A DNA stretch of 64,000 nucleotides, taken from contig NZ_JAZHRV010000001.1 in NCBI RefSeq assembly GCF_036924595.1, forward strand, positions 372,001 to 436,000. Direction: 5' to 3'. Below are positions 42,909 to 53,005 of the stretch, in pieces. The position numbers were made by a program, and so were the translations under genes. Source of the DNA: Bradyrhizobium algeriense (lineage in GTDB: Bacteria > Pseudomonadota > Alphaproteobacteria > Rhizobiales > Xanthobacteraceae). The notes beneath the pieces are model-generated. The model did no database searches, was not told where the DNA came from, and saw only the letters and a program-made list of their open reading frames with translations. The stretch's first letter is position 1. Every line of letters begins with the position of its first letter.

Positions 42909-43886
42909 GTGCTGCCCGATCTGCCGTGGTTCGTCTATGCGATGCTGCTTGCCCCGCTTGGGCTGCTCCTCGCCGCCGCCACCTATAAGTCGCTGCAGGT
43001 GCGTGCTGCGCGCGAATGGCCCTCGACTGCGGGCAAGGTGGTGGTCTCGAAGGCCGAGGTGCGCAAGGTCAAGGTGATCGACAGCGAGCGGGAGGAGGGG
43101 CATCGCTTCGAGGAGCGCAACTTCGCCGACATCGTCTACGAATATTCGGTCGCGGGGAGGAAGCTGCGCAACAACCGCGTCAGCATCGGCGAGGACCTTG
43201 GAAATTTCCAGGTTGCCGAAACCATCGCCAAATATCCGGCCGGCGCCGTCGTCACCGTCTATTACAACCCGCGGCATCCGGACCAGGCGGTGCTGGAGCG
43301 CGACCTGCCGAAGGGCATGTGGGGCTGCCTCGGCATCGGCACGGCAATCGTGCTGGCGATCGTGTTCGGCTCGGCGATCGGCCTGCATCAGTTGACCGAA
43401 TTCGCATCGAAGCATCTCGCGAATCCCAAAGTGTCGCCGTTTGTCGTCGCCATGAGCGCGTTCGGATTTCTGATTGCACTGTTCGGGCTGGCGCTGCACC
43501 GCCAGGCTTCGCTAGCGAGGAAATGGCCGGTCGTGCCCGGCACCATCAAGTCATCGGGCCTTGAACAATTCATGTCCGCGCCGTCGGAGCCCACCGAACG
43601 CAGCCAGCTCACATTCCAGTCCAAGGTCTCCTTCGCGTATCGCTTCAACGCGATCGATTATGTCAGCCAGCACGCCAGCCTCGGCGGCAAGGTCTCGTCG
43701 ACATCGAGGGGCCTGGTGGAGCGCTTCGCCCGAAAATATCCCAACGGCGCCAAAGTCAAAGTTTACGTCAATCCGCTTAATCCGTCGGAAGCCGTGCTGG
43801 AGCCCCGTGCTAGCCACATCTGGATACTCTGGGCGTCCGTCACGTTTATCTGGGGCGTCGCGTATTATGTGGCTTTCCACGGCTAG
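42909..43886 (+). CDS. Membrane protein with two DUF3592 domains
   Basis: 325 residues from a GTG. Three or four hydrophobic helices: residues about 5-25, 135-155, 178-196 and 305-322. Two similar extracytoplasmic domains lie between them. Each ends in the DUF3592 signature: YPAGAVVTVYYNPRHPDQAVL and YPNGAKVKVYVNPLNPSEAVL. The repeated domain points to an internal duplication. DUF3592 has no settled function. Its stop overlaps the stop of the convergent N-formylglutamate amidohydrolase by four bases. Confidence 0.85.
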   Translation: MLPDLPWFVYAMLLAPLGLLLAAATYKSLQVRAAREWPSTAGKVVVSKAEVRKVKVIDSEREEGHRFEERNFADIVYEYSVAGRKLRNNRVSIGEDLGNFQVAETIAKYPAGAVVTVYYNPRHPDQAVLERDLPKGMWGCLGIGTAIVLAIVFGSAIGLHQLTEFASKHLANPKVSPFVVAMSAFGFLIALFGLALHRQASLARKWPVVPGTIKSSGLEQFMSAPSEPTERSQLTFQSKVSFAYRFNAIDYVSQHASLGGKVSSTSRGLVERFARKYPNGAKVKVYVNPLNPSEAVLEPRASHIWILWASVTFIWGVAYYVAFHG

Positions 43887-44683
43887 GCGGACAGCAATTG
43901 CTGCGCGCGCAGCATTGGCTCGATCTCACCCAGAATCCGCGCCAGCCGTTCCGCCCACGCCTTCTCCCCGGCAGGATCGCCAATCAAATCCTGGCGGATC
44001 TCGATCCCCGTATTCATCAACCCGCGCGCCTCGCCGTGCACGGGGATGGTGTAGTCGGTCTCGTCGCTGACCGCATAGGGCTCGTTGTCGCCGACCACGA
44101 GATCGCCCTCGGCGCGCAACAGCTTTAACAGCAGGGGCGGCAGATGCGTGTCGCGGTGATAGAGCGTGCCGATATGCCAGGGCCGCGCGATGCCGGCATA
44201 GACGGGCGTAAAACTGTGCAGCGACACCAATACCGTCGGCATGCCGGCGCTGCCGCGCTGGTCGATGATCTCGTCGATGCGTCGGTGATAGGGATCGAAG
44301 ACCTGCGCGCGCCGCATCTCGGCCGCCTCGCGCGAAATGCCCTCGTTACCTGAAATCGTCGTGGCCTCGCTGATGCGCGGGATCGAGCTTGCGACATCGG
44401 GCGGGCGGTTGCAGTCGATGACGAGCCGCGAGTAGCGCTGCACGATCAGATGGGCATCGAGATGCTTCGAGAGCGCCTCCGCGACGCCGGCAATGCCGAT
44501 GTCCCAGGCGATATGGCGCACCAGTTCGCTTTCGGGCAGGCCGAGATCGCCGAGCACGCGCGGGATCAGCCTTCCGTAATGGTCGCACGTCAACAGGAAC
44601 GGCGACCGTCCCGCGGCGTTGAATTCGTGCACTGGGGGAACATCTTCGGAGCTGAGAAGTAGGGTTGTGGCGGCGGCGTCCAA
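43883..44683 (-). CDS. N-formylglutamate amidohydrolase family protein
   Basis: 266 residues from a TTG that follows AAGGA by seven bases; the frame is open for over 300 codons further but that part lies antisense to the transglutaminase gene. Family motifs: FLLTCDHYGRLIPRVLGDLG, RLVIDCNRPPD, VSLHSFTPVYAG and VGDNEPYA. Zinc-dependent release of formate from N-formylglutamate is the type reaction (histidine catabolism), but no hut genes are near. It lies back to back with two transglutaminase-like genes, suggesting a joint role in peptide or amide metabolism. Confidence 0.87.
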   Translation of the reverse strand: MDAAATTLLLSSEDVPPVHEFNAAGRSPFLLTCDHYGRLIPRVLGDLGLPESELVRHIAWDIGIAGVAEALSKHLDAHLIVQRYSRLVIDCNRPPDVASSIPRISEATTISGNEGISREAAEMRRAQVFDPYHRRIDEIIDQRGSAGMPTVLVSLHSFTPVYAGIARPWHIGTLYHRDTHLPPLLLKLLRAEGDLVVGDNEPYAVSDETDYTIPVHGEARGLMNTGIEIRQDLIGDPAGEKAWAERLARILGEIEPMLRAQQLLSA

Positions 44684-44785
44684 AGCGTTTTCCTTAAAGC
44701 AGTGCCTATCGAATCGGCACCCCGATCTACAATTGAGCAGGATTCGGCCTAGATTAGTCGTACCAGAATCGATGATTGTTTGACG

Positions 44786-45697
44786 ATGCCGCTCCTGACG
44801 ATCAACCACAAGACCGTTTATCGCTACGCCCGTCCGGTTGCGTTCGGCGAGCACCGCATCATGCTGCGCCCGCTGCCGGGCCATGATTTGCGGATACGCG
44901 CAAGCCACCTCAAGATCGAACCGAAGCCGATGCAGCTGCGCTGGATCCACGACGTGTTCGGCAATTCCGTGGCGATCGCGACCTTCGATGAGCGCGCCGA
45001 CACTCTGTCGTTCACGGCGACCGCCACCGTCGAGCACAATCCGGCGGAAGAGTTCGCGCTGACACCGGACGATCCCGCCTATTTCTATCCCTTCCTCTAT
45101 GACGATGAGGAATTTCCGGACCTGCTGCAGTTCGTCACGCCGCAATATGGCGACCCCCATGGCGAACTGTCGGCCTGGGCGCGGAAATTTCTCGACGCCG
45201 AGGGACCGACGCCGACCTTCAAGATCCTGAGCGGCATGACGCATGGCATCCGCGAGGCCTTTACCTATCGCAAGCGCCACGAGCAGGGCACCCAGCATCC
45301 GCTCGACACGCTGCAGACCGGCTCGGGCACCTGCCGCGACTATGCGCTTTTCATGATCGAGGCGCTGCGCCGGCTCGGCATCGCCGCGCGTTTCGTCTCC
45401 GGCTATGTCTTCATTCCCGGCGATCGCGCGCATGGCTATGTCGGCGGCGGCTCGACCCATGCGTGGGTGCAGGTCTATCTGCCGAGCGCGGGGTGGATCG
45501 AGTTCGATCCGACCAACGGCATCGTCGGCACCCGCGATCTCATTCGGGTGGCGGTGGCGCGCGATCCGCGTCAGGCGATCCCGCTGCACGGCAGCTATCT
45601 CGGCTCCCCCGATGCCTTCGCCGGCATGGAGGTGCATATCGACGTCGTCTCAGAAGGCGACGAACAACGCGAAGCGCCGCAGGCGGAGGAAGTCTGA
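44786..45697 (+). CDS. Transglutaminase-like cysteine peptidase family protein (first of pair)
   Basis: 303 residues from the ATG at 44786 (a TTG at 44780 is in frame). The N-terminal beta domain (INHKTVYRYARPVAFGEHRI) precedes the papain-like core, with catalytic Cys183 (SGTCRDYALF), His225 (GSTHAWVQVYL) and Asp241 (IEFDPTNG). All three residues are intact. Bacterial members may be proteases or amide cross-linkers, sometimes linked to cyanophycin or peptide handling. It is two bases upstream of a second, different transglutaminase and divergent from N-formylglutamate amidohydrolase. Confidence 0.92.
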   Translation: MPLLTINHKTVYRYARPVAFGEHRIMLRPLPGHDLRIRASHLKIEPKPMQLRWIHDVFGNSVAIATFDERADTLSFTATATVEHNPAEEFALTPDDPAYFYPFLYDDEEFPDLLQFVTPQYGDPHGELSAWARKFLDAEGPTPTFKILSGMTHGIREAFTYRKRHEQGTQHPLDTLQTGSGTCRDYALFMIEALRRLGIAARFVSGYVFIPGDRAHGYVGGGSTHAWVQVYLPSAGWIEFDPTNGIVGTRDLIRVAVARDPRQAIPLHGSYLGSPDAFAGMEVHIDVVSEGDEQREAPQAEEV

Positions 45698-45699
45698 TC

Positions 45700-46512
45700 A
45701 TGGAGATCAAGGTCGGCTTCGAGATTTCCTATGCGGCCGCCCAACCGACGCCGATGGTGATCATGCTCTCGATCCATCCGTCGCGCTTTGCCGACATCGT
45801 CGGCACCGATCGGATCACAGCCGGTCCTGACGTGCCGATCGGCTTCTACCGCGACGGCTTTGGCAATGTCTGCGGACGGCTGGTGGCGCCCGCCGGCGGC
45901 GTCACGCTGCGGGGCGATGCGCTGGTCCGCGATTCCGGCCTGCCTGATGCCGTGGTGCCGACCGCGCAGCAATTGCCGATCGATCAGTTGCCGGACGACG
46001 TCCTGCAATATCTGATGCCGAGCCGCTATTGCGAGACCGACAAGCTCACCGATATCGCCTGGTCGCTGTTCGCCAACACTCAGCCGGGCTGGGCGCGGGT
46101 GCAGGCGATCGTCGACTTCGTGCACAGCCATGTCAGCTTCGGCTACGAGCATGCGCATCACATGAAGTCGGCGCACGACGTCTACGCCGAGCGCGCCGGC
46201 GTCTGCGGCGACTTTGCGCATCTGGCGCTGACCTTCTGCCGCTGCATGAATATCCCGGCCCGCTACTGCACCGGCTATCTCGGCGACATCGGCGTGCCCC
46301 GCGATCCCGCGCCGATGGACTTTTCGGGCTGGTTCCAGGCCTATCTCTCCGGCCAGTGGTACACTTTTGACGCGCGCCACAATCACCCGCGCATCGGTCG
46401 CATCCTGATGGGCACCGGCCGCGATGCCGCCGATGTCGCGCTGACCACGAGTTTCGGGCGGATGGACCTGGTGAAGTTTTTGGTGATCAGCGACGAAGTG
46501 GTGCCGGCTTGA
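45700..46512 (+). CDS. Transglutaminase-like protein (second of pair), atypical His position
   Basis: 270 residues. The N-terminal domain (GFEISYAAAQPTPMVIMLSI) differs from that of the upstream paralogue. Catalytic Cys169 is in GVCGDFAHLALTF. The place of the usual histidine motif (HAW) reads DFSGWFQAYL, with Ser-Gly in place of His-Ala, while the FDARHNHPRIG block follows. Either another His serves (RHNH), or the protein is not a classical transglutaminase. Co-transcribed with the intact transglutaminase two bases upstream. Confidence 0.88.
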   Translation: MEIKVGFEISYAAAQPTPMVIMLSIHPSRFADIVGTDRITAGPDVPIGFYRDGFGNVCGRLVAPAGGVTLRGDALVRDSGLPDAVVPTAQQLPIDQLPDDVLQYLMPSRYCETDKLTDIAWSLFANTQPGWARVQAIVDFVHSHVSFGYEHAHHMKSAHDVYAERAGVCGDFAHLALTFCRCMNIPARYCTGYLGDIGVPRDPAPMDFSGWFQAYLSGQWYTFDARHNHPRIGRILMGTGRDAADVALTTSFGRMDLVKFLVISDEVVPA

Positions 46513-46528
46513 TCCGGACCGCTTCTTC

Positions 46529-46662
46529 CGTCATTGCGAGGAGCGAAAGTGAGTTCGCCGTCATTCCGGGATGGTGCGTTAGCACCAGACCCGGAATCCC
46601 GAGATTCTCAGGTACGCAATTGCGTACCGTAGTTCGATACTTTGCATCGCCCCGGAACGACG
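46529..46662. repeat. Composite palindromic repeat (partial family A plus family B)
   Basis: Begins CGTCATTGCGAGGAGCG (family A left arm), then CGTCATTCCGGGATGGTGCG .. ACCCGGAATCCCGAGATTCT .. CCCCGGAACGACG (family B). Suggests one repeat inserted into or next to another. Confidence 0.8.
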
Positions 46663-46677
46663 GGATAAGAGTATTCC

Positions 46678-47076
46678 ATGATTTCAGATCGTCTGTTCGT
46701 CTACGGCACGCTGATGCGCGGCTTCGACCATCCGATGGCGCAGCTTCTGTCGCGCAGCGCGGATTTTCTGGGCGGTGCCACCTGCCGCGGCCGGCTCTAC
46801 CTCATCAAGCATTATCCGGGGCTCGTGCTGTCGGACGATGCTGGTGACATCGTGTTCGGCGAACTGTACCGCCTGCGCGACCGCGACGCCTTGCTCGGCG
46901 AGTTCGACATGTATGAGGCCTGCGGTGCCGGCTTTCCGGAACCGACCGAGTATGTCAGGCGGATGCTGCAGGTGACGCACGAAGACGGCGCGGCCGGCGA
47001 GGCGTGGACCTATGTCTACAACTGGCCGGTCACCGGCCTGCCGCAGATCGCCTCGGGGAAATTTCTGGAGAACTAA
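46678..47076 (+). CDS. Gamma-glutamylcyclotransferase-like (AIG2/GGCT) protein
   Basis: 132 residues. The substrate loop RLFVYGTLMRG near the N-terminus, the GELYRLRD strand, and the catalytic glutamate region EFDMYEACG place it in the GGCT/AIG2 fold. It would cyclise gamma-glutamyl amines to 5-oxoproline, or repair a gamma-glutamyl-linked metabolite, in the cytosol. Follows the two transglutaminases on the same strand after a repeat, and the chemistry (gamma-glutamyl amides) is related; the link is inference. Confidence 0.88.
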   Translation: MISDRLFVYGTLMRGFDHPMAQLLSRSADFLGGATCRGRLYLIKHYPGLVLSDDAGDIVFGELYRLRDRDALLGEFDMYEACGAGFPEPTEYVRRMLQVTHEDGAAGEAWTYVYNWPVTGLPQIASGKFLEN

Positions 47077-47139
47077 AACGTTTCAAGCGAAGTGGGTACC
47101 GGTTCGCGTCAAGAAAACGCGTCAAAACAAAAACTCTAG
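47077..47139. repeat. Dispersed rhizobial repeat (type H, copy 2)
   Basis: ACGTTTCAAGCGAAGTGGGT ACCGGTTCGC .. AAACGCGTCAAAACAAAAAC TCTAG. Same element as at 14927, shorter. It lies between convergent genes. Confidence 0.8.
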
Positions 47140-47702
47140 CCCGCATCCAGCCGCTCGCGCTCCACGCGGATATCCACCTCGCGCTCGACATAGCGCCATT
47201 CCTCGGTGGCGCGCAGCGTGCGGACCAGTTCCTCGAACGCATCCGCATCGGCGGGCGCGTATTCGAACCAGGTCAGGAAGTCGAAGGTCTCGCCGAGATC
47301 GCGGCTGTGATAGAGCTGCCGGGCGATCGCCGGCAGGTATTTCAGGCTCGCCGCAATGTGGTGCGATCGGTCTTCAAAAATCTGCCGCCGCTCCTCCTGC
47401 GTCAGCTCCCACCACGTCGCCGATTTCTTGATCGGGATCAGCGCGGCATAGGTTGCCTCCGGGCGGCCGATCTCGGCTTGTACGGCATCAAGCCGTTTCT
47501 TTTCGTCACGCTCGGTATAGCGCAGATGGCTGGCGACCCCCGCCAGCCGCCACGAAGTTGCCGAGGGCAGCATCGGCAGCGCGATCGACAGCGAATGCAC
47601 GACCGACAGCGATGGCGTCGGCGAAAGCGACGCGCCCTTCACCGGCGCGAACCGCGTCACCCGCCACGCCCCGCTCTTGCCACCTCGGAACACCGTGAAC
47701 AT
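47136..47702 (-). CDS. cld: Dimeric-type chlorite dismutase
   Basis: 188 residues from the ATG at 47702; the frame continues upstream but that part is repeat sequence. From memory of the Nitrobacter winogradskyi short Cld, the match runs along the whole length: TVF-GG-SGAW, ALIPI-KSA-WWE and SHHIAASLKYLPAIARQLYH. The proximal heme ligand is His115 and the distal catalytic arginine Arg128 (His114/Arg127 in N. winogradskyi). Both are present, unlike in coproheme decarboxylases, which lack the arginine. It should convert chlorite to chloride and O2. No (per)chlorate reductase genes are nearby, so detoxification is more likely than respiration. Confidence 0.88.
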   Translation of the reverse strand: MFTVFRGGKSGAWRVTRFAPVKGASLSPTPSLSVVHSLSIALPMLPSATSWRLAGVASHLRYTERDEKKRLDAVQAEIGRPEATYAALIPIKKSATWWELTQEERRQIFEDRSHHIAASLKYLPAIARQLYHSRDLGETFDFLTWFEYAPADADAFEELVRTLRATEEWRYVEREVDIRVERERLDAG

Positions 47703-47756
47703 GCGGGTATGGAAGCGCGGAACCGGTGGGGATTCAAGCGGCGTGTGCCGCACTCC

Positions 47757-47792
47757 GCCGTCATGCCCGGGCTTGACCCGGGCATCCACGTT
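47757..47792. repeat. Half of a family C palindromic repeat
   Basis: CCGTCATGCCCGGGCTTGAC CCGGGCATCCACG matches one arm of the element at 36372; the mirror arm is missing. It falls in the open reading frame upstream of the chlorite dismutase start. Confidence 0.75.
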
Positions 47793-47944
47793 TTTTTGCA
47801 GGCGGTGGCATGGCGAGGAGAGATTTTGCCGCTTCCCGGCTGTGAATAGTGGCGAGAAACCCGCCAATCTTCGTATTTTGTCGACCGGTCCCTGTATCGC
47901 TAATCGGTTGGCACGGCCCCACGATTCTGGCAGCTACCTGATCC

Positions 47945-49954
47945 ATGCGCTTCACGCCCCAATTCCTCGAAGAACTGCGCGCCCGGCTTCCGGTCTCGGA
48001 AGTCGTGGGCCGCCGCGTCAAGCTCAAGAAGGCAGGGAGGGAGTTCAAGGGGCTGTCGCCGTTCCAGCAGGAAAAGTCGCCCTCGTTCACGGTCAACGAC
48101 CAGAAGGGCTTTTACCACGACTTCTCCTCCGGCAAGCACGGCGACATCATCTCGTTTTTGATGGAGACCGAGGGCGTCGGCTTCACGGAAGCCGTCGAGC
48201 GGCTGGCTTCCATGGCCGGCATGGCGCTGCCGGCGGCGACGCCGGATGCCGCGCGGCACGAGCAGCGCCGCAAGACGCTGCACGACGTGATGGAACTCGC
48301 CGCCAAATTCTTTGCCGACACGCTGGCCTCGCGCAATGGCGCCAAGGCGCGCGGCTATCTCGGCGACCGCGGCATTTCGCCGGCGACGCAGCTGCAGTTT
48401 CGCTTGGGTTATGCGCCACCGGATCGCTTTGCGCTGAAGGAGCATCTCGGCGCGCAGGGCATTTCGACCGAGGACATGGTGGAAGCCGGGCTGCTCGTGG
48501 CGGGCGAGGACAAGCCCGTTCCGTTCGATCGGTTCAGGGATCGCGTGATGTTTCCGATCACGGATTCCAGAGGCCGCGTCATCGCCTTCGGCGGCCGCGC
48601 GCTGGAAAAGGACGTGCCGGCAAAATATTTGAACTCGCCGGAAACGCCGCTGTTTCACAAGGGCGACAATCTCTACAACCTCTCGACCGCGCGGCAGGCG
48701 ACGCATAACGGCTCGCCGCTGATCGTGGTCGAAGGCTATGTCGACGTCATCGCCATGGTCACCGCGGGCTTTGCTGGCGCGGTGGCGCCGCTTGGCACGG
48801 CTTTGACGGAAAACCAGCTCGCGTTGCTGTGGAAGATGGCGGACGAGCCGATCCTCTGTTTCGACGGCGACCGCGCCGGCCAGAAGGCGGCGTATCGCGC
48901 CGCCGATCTGGCGCTGCCTGCTCTCCTTCCCGGCAAGAGCCTGCGCTTTGCGCTGCTGCCCGAAGGGCAGGATCCTGACGACCTCGCGCGCTCCGGCGGC
49001 CGCGTCGCGATCGAGGAAGTGATTTCAGCCGCGCGTCCGCTCGTCGACATGCTCTGGTCGCGCGAGATCGAGGGCGGCAGCTTTGCTACGCCTGAGCGGC
49101 GCGCCGCGCTGGAGGCACGCATCAACGAACTCTCCAAGGGCATCCGCGATGAGGTGGTGCGTCGCCATTATCGCGACGATCTCGCCGATCGCCTGCGGCG
49201 CGCCTTTGCGCCGCAAGGTGGGGGCGGCGGCTATGGCCGGGGTAATTTCCGGACCGGGCAGGGCGAATCACCCCGCGCGTTTGCCCCGCGCGGAGCGGGT
49301 CCGGCCGGCCGATTCGCCTCCCGGGGTGGGCGCGGACCGGGGGCCGGCACAAGCCCCGCGATCGCCTCGGGCCCCTACCAGGCGGCCAGCCCCCAACTCG
49401 CGACCAGCCCGATCATGCGCGGCCAGCGCAGCGCGATGTCCCGCCGTGAGGCACTGATCCTGCAATCCCTGATTAACCACCCCTGGCTGCTGCACGACCA
49501 TCTGGAGGAAGTGGCCGCCCTGGAACTGGCCCATCCCGAGGCAAATAAGTTGCGCGCCGGCATTATCGCGGCCTTCGCCAACGACCATCACCATTCCCCA
49601 GATGTCGAGGAGCAGGCCGAGAAAATGCGGGCCGATCTCGAGGCGCGCGGATTAAGCGAGGTTCTTCAAAGGGTTGAGCGAGCGATCACGACCTCGGCGG
49701 TGTGGGGCACCAAGCCCGGCGCGGCGCGGGAGGACGTTTTGGCCACCTGGCAGCAACTCGTTGTCTTGCATCAGAAAACGCACGCCCTACTTAGGGAGAA
49801 GAAAGATGCCGAGCTGGCGCTGGGTGATGAGCCCACTGACGCCAACATGGCATGGCTGAAGGACGTGAGCGCCCGGCTGGAGTCGCTCGACGGCACGGAA
49901 GCCCTGATCGAGGGTTTTGGCGAGCTTTCGGGCCGGTTCCGGAAGAGCGTGTGA
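47945..49954 (+). CDS. dnaG: DNA primase, with degenerate zinc-binding domain
   Basis: 669 residues. Toprim core: LIVVEGYVDVIAMVTAGFAG and LCFDGDRAGQKAAYRAAD. The N-terminal zinc domain is present in outline (FKGLSPFQQEKSPSFTVNDQ, KGFYHDFSSGKHGDIISFL), but the usual four ligands are replaced: C-P-F-H reads Ser38-Pro-Phe-Gln41, and C-x-x-C reads Asp59-Phe-Ser-Ser62. A flexible Gly/Arg/Ala/Pro linker (about 420-500) precedes the helicase-binding C-terminus (SRREALILQSLINHPWLLHD). Makes RNA primers for replication. rpoD follows 393 bases later. Confidence 0.97.
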   Translation: MRFTPQFLEELRARLPVSEVVGRRVKLKKAGREFKGLSPFQQEKSPSFTVNDQKGFYHDFSSGKHGDIISFLMETEGVGFTEAVERLASMAGMALPAATPDAARHEQRRKTLHDVMELAAKFFADTLASRNGAKARGYLGDRGISPATQLQFRLGYAPPDRFALKEHLGAQGISTEDMVEAGLLVAGEDKPVPFDRFRDRVMFPITDSRGRVIAFGGRALEKDVPAKYLNSPETPLFHKGDNLYNLSTARQATHNGSPLIVVEGYVDVIAMVTAGFAGAVAPLGTALTENQLALLWKMADEPILCFDGDRAGQKAAYRAADLALPALLPGKSLRFALLPEGQDPDDLARSGGRVAIEEVISAARPLVDMLWSREIEGGSFATPERRAALEARINELSKGIRDEVVRRHYRDDLADRLRRAFAPQGGGGGYGRGNFRTGQGESPRAFAPRGAGPAGRFASRGGRGPGAGTSPAIASGPYQAASPQLATSPIMRGQRSAMSRREALILQSLINHPWLLHDHLEEVAALELAHPEANKLRAGIIAAFANDHHHSPDVEEQAEKMRADLEARGLSEVLQRVERAITTSAVWGTKPGAAREDVLATWQQLVVLHQKTHALLREKKDAELALGDEPTDANMAWLKDVSARLESLDGTEALIEGFGELSGRFRKSV

Positions 49955-50176
49955 TAAAAAAATGATGCGGACGGCGGCGGCCGTGCCCGCAAAAAGACTC
50001 GCCAAATCCATGGTTTGGCGGCAAAAACAGGGTTAAGCGAAGCTTAATAGTCCGAGGGTTACTAAAAGCAAAGACGTCCGAGGGCTATTGGCATAACACC
50101 GACGATGGCGGGTGAAAGGGGTGGCGACGTCTGCGCCGCCCTTTCCGCGTCGTGCATGCGGAATACTCAGGGGCAC

Positions 50177-50232
50177 AAGCGTGATCCGGAAAAGTGGCTA
50201 TCCGGTTTTCCGAATCGATCACGCGTAAAGAG
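50177..50232. repeat. Inverted repeat upstream of rpoD
   Basis: TGATCCGGAAAAGTGG-CTAT-CCGGTTTTCCGAATCGATCA: imperfect inverted repeat similar to dispersed rhizobial elements that contain ATCCGGAAAAGTGG. The rest of 49955-50347, which must carry the rpoD promoter, shows no other structure I can name. Confidence 0.6.
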
Positions 50233-50347
50233 CTAAGGATCTAGCGGGTTGGCTTTTCGAACAAAAGACATCCCGACGACTTCAGTAATTCAGAGGCGGA
50301 TGGCGCTGCACGCCATTCCGCACGAGCGCGTTTCGGGAGCTTGATGA

Positions 50348-52456
<2,109 letters not shown>

Positions 52457-52480
52457 TCGCGGATAGCTGATCCAAATGAA

Positions 52481-52512
52481 AACGGCGGCCCTTGGTCCGC
52501 CGTTTTTGTTTT
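52481..52512 (+). terminator. Intrinsic terminator of rpoD
   Basis: AACGGCGG / CCGCCGTT stem with loop CCCTTGGT, followed by TTTTTGTTTT. Confidence 0.93.
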
Positions 52513-52528
52513 GGGCTGGCTCTCGCGT

Positions 52529-52613
52529 CGTCATTGCGAGCGAAGCGAAGCAATCCATCGCGCGGCAAGCGGAGGCATGGATTGCTTCGTCGCTATCGCT
52601 CCTCGCAATGACG
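52529..52613. repeat. Palindromic intergenic repeat, family A (copy 3)
   Basis: CGTCATTGCGAGCGAAGCGA AGCAATCCATCG .. ATGGATTGCTTCG .. CTCGCAATGACG. Almost the same sequence as the copy at 12782. Confidence 0.92.
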
Positions 52614-52636
52614 CGGAGAGAGCCGAGTGCAATGAG

Positions 52637-52873
52637 CTATTTCTTCTTCGCCCCAACCCTACTGATGCTCTTGATCGCCAGCGGCGTGCGGCCGGATTTT
52701 TCGGCGATCTCGCGGTCCTGCTCCATGATGTATCCGCGCGCCGGCTCGTCGCCGTCAAGGCCGCCGAGCAGTTCGGACGGCACGCGCCGGTTGGAGCGCT
52801 GGGAATCGTCTTCATAGACGACGTTGAAAAAGGCGAACTCGCCTTTGGGATTGGTCCCGGGTTTCTTGGCCAT
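52637..52873 (-). CDS. Small conserved-looking hypothetical protein
   Basis: 78 residues: MAKKPGTNPKGEFAFFNVVY, then EDDSQRSNRRVPSELLGGLD and IAEKSGRTPLAIKSISRVGA. Hydrophilic, basic ends, no transmembrane segment. It looks like a real short protein (even codon use, no repeat content), but I recognise no family. Convergent with rpoD and divergent from the DUF817 gene. Confidence 0.65.
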   Translation of the reverse strand: MAKKPGTNPKGEFAFFNVVYEDDSQRSNRRVPSELLGGLDGDEPARGYIMEQDREIAEKSGRTPLAIKSISRVGAKKK

Positions 52874-53005
52874 GGGCGGGCTTTTCGTCGATCAGCGCGC
52901 CGCTGTCAAAGAAAATTGCGGGTGCGCAAGAAAAGCGCAGGGACTAAGCGGAATCTGCAAATATTTGCCAATTTTGCATCGCGTTCCACGGCCATCGTCG
53001 ATGGC

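Noticed and set aside
44684..45637. N-terminal extension of the N-formylglutamate amidohydrolase frame to 584 codons
   Set aside because: The extra part is antisense to the first transglutaminase gene; the TTG at 44683 with AAGGA upstream gives a normal-length enzyme.
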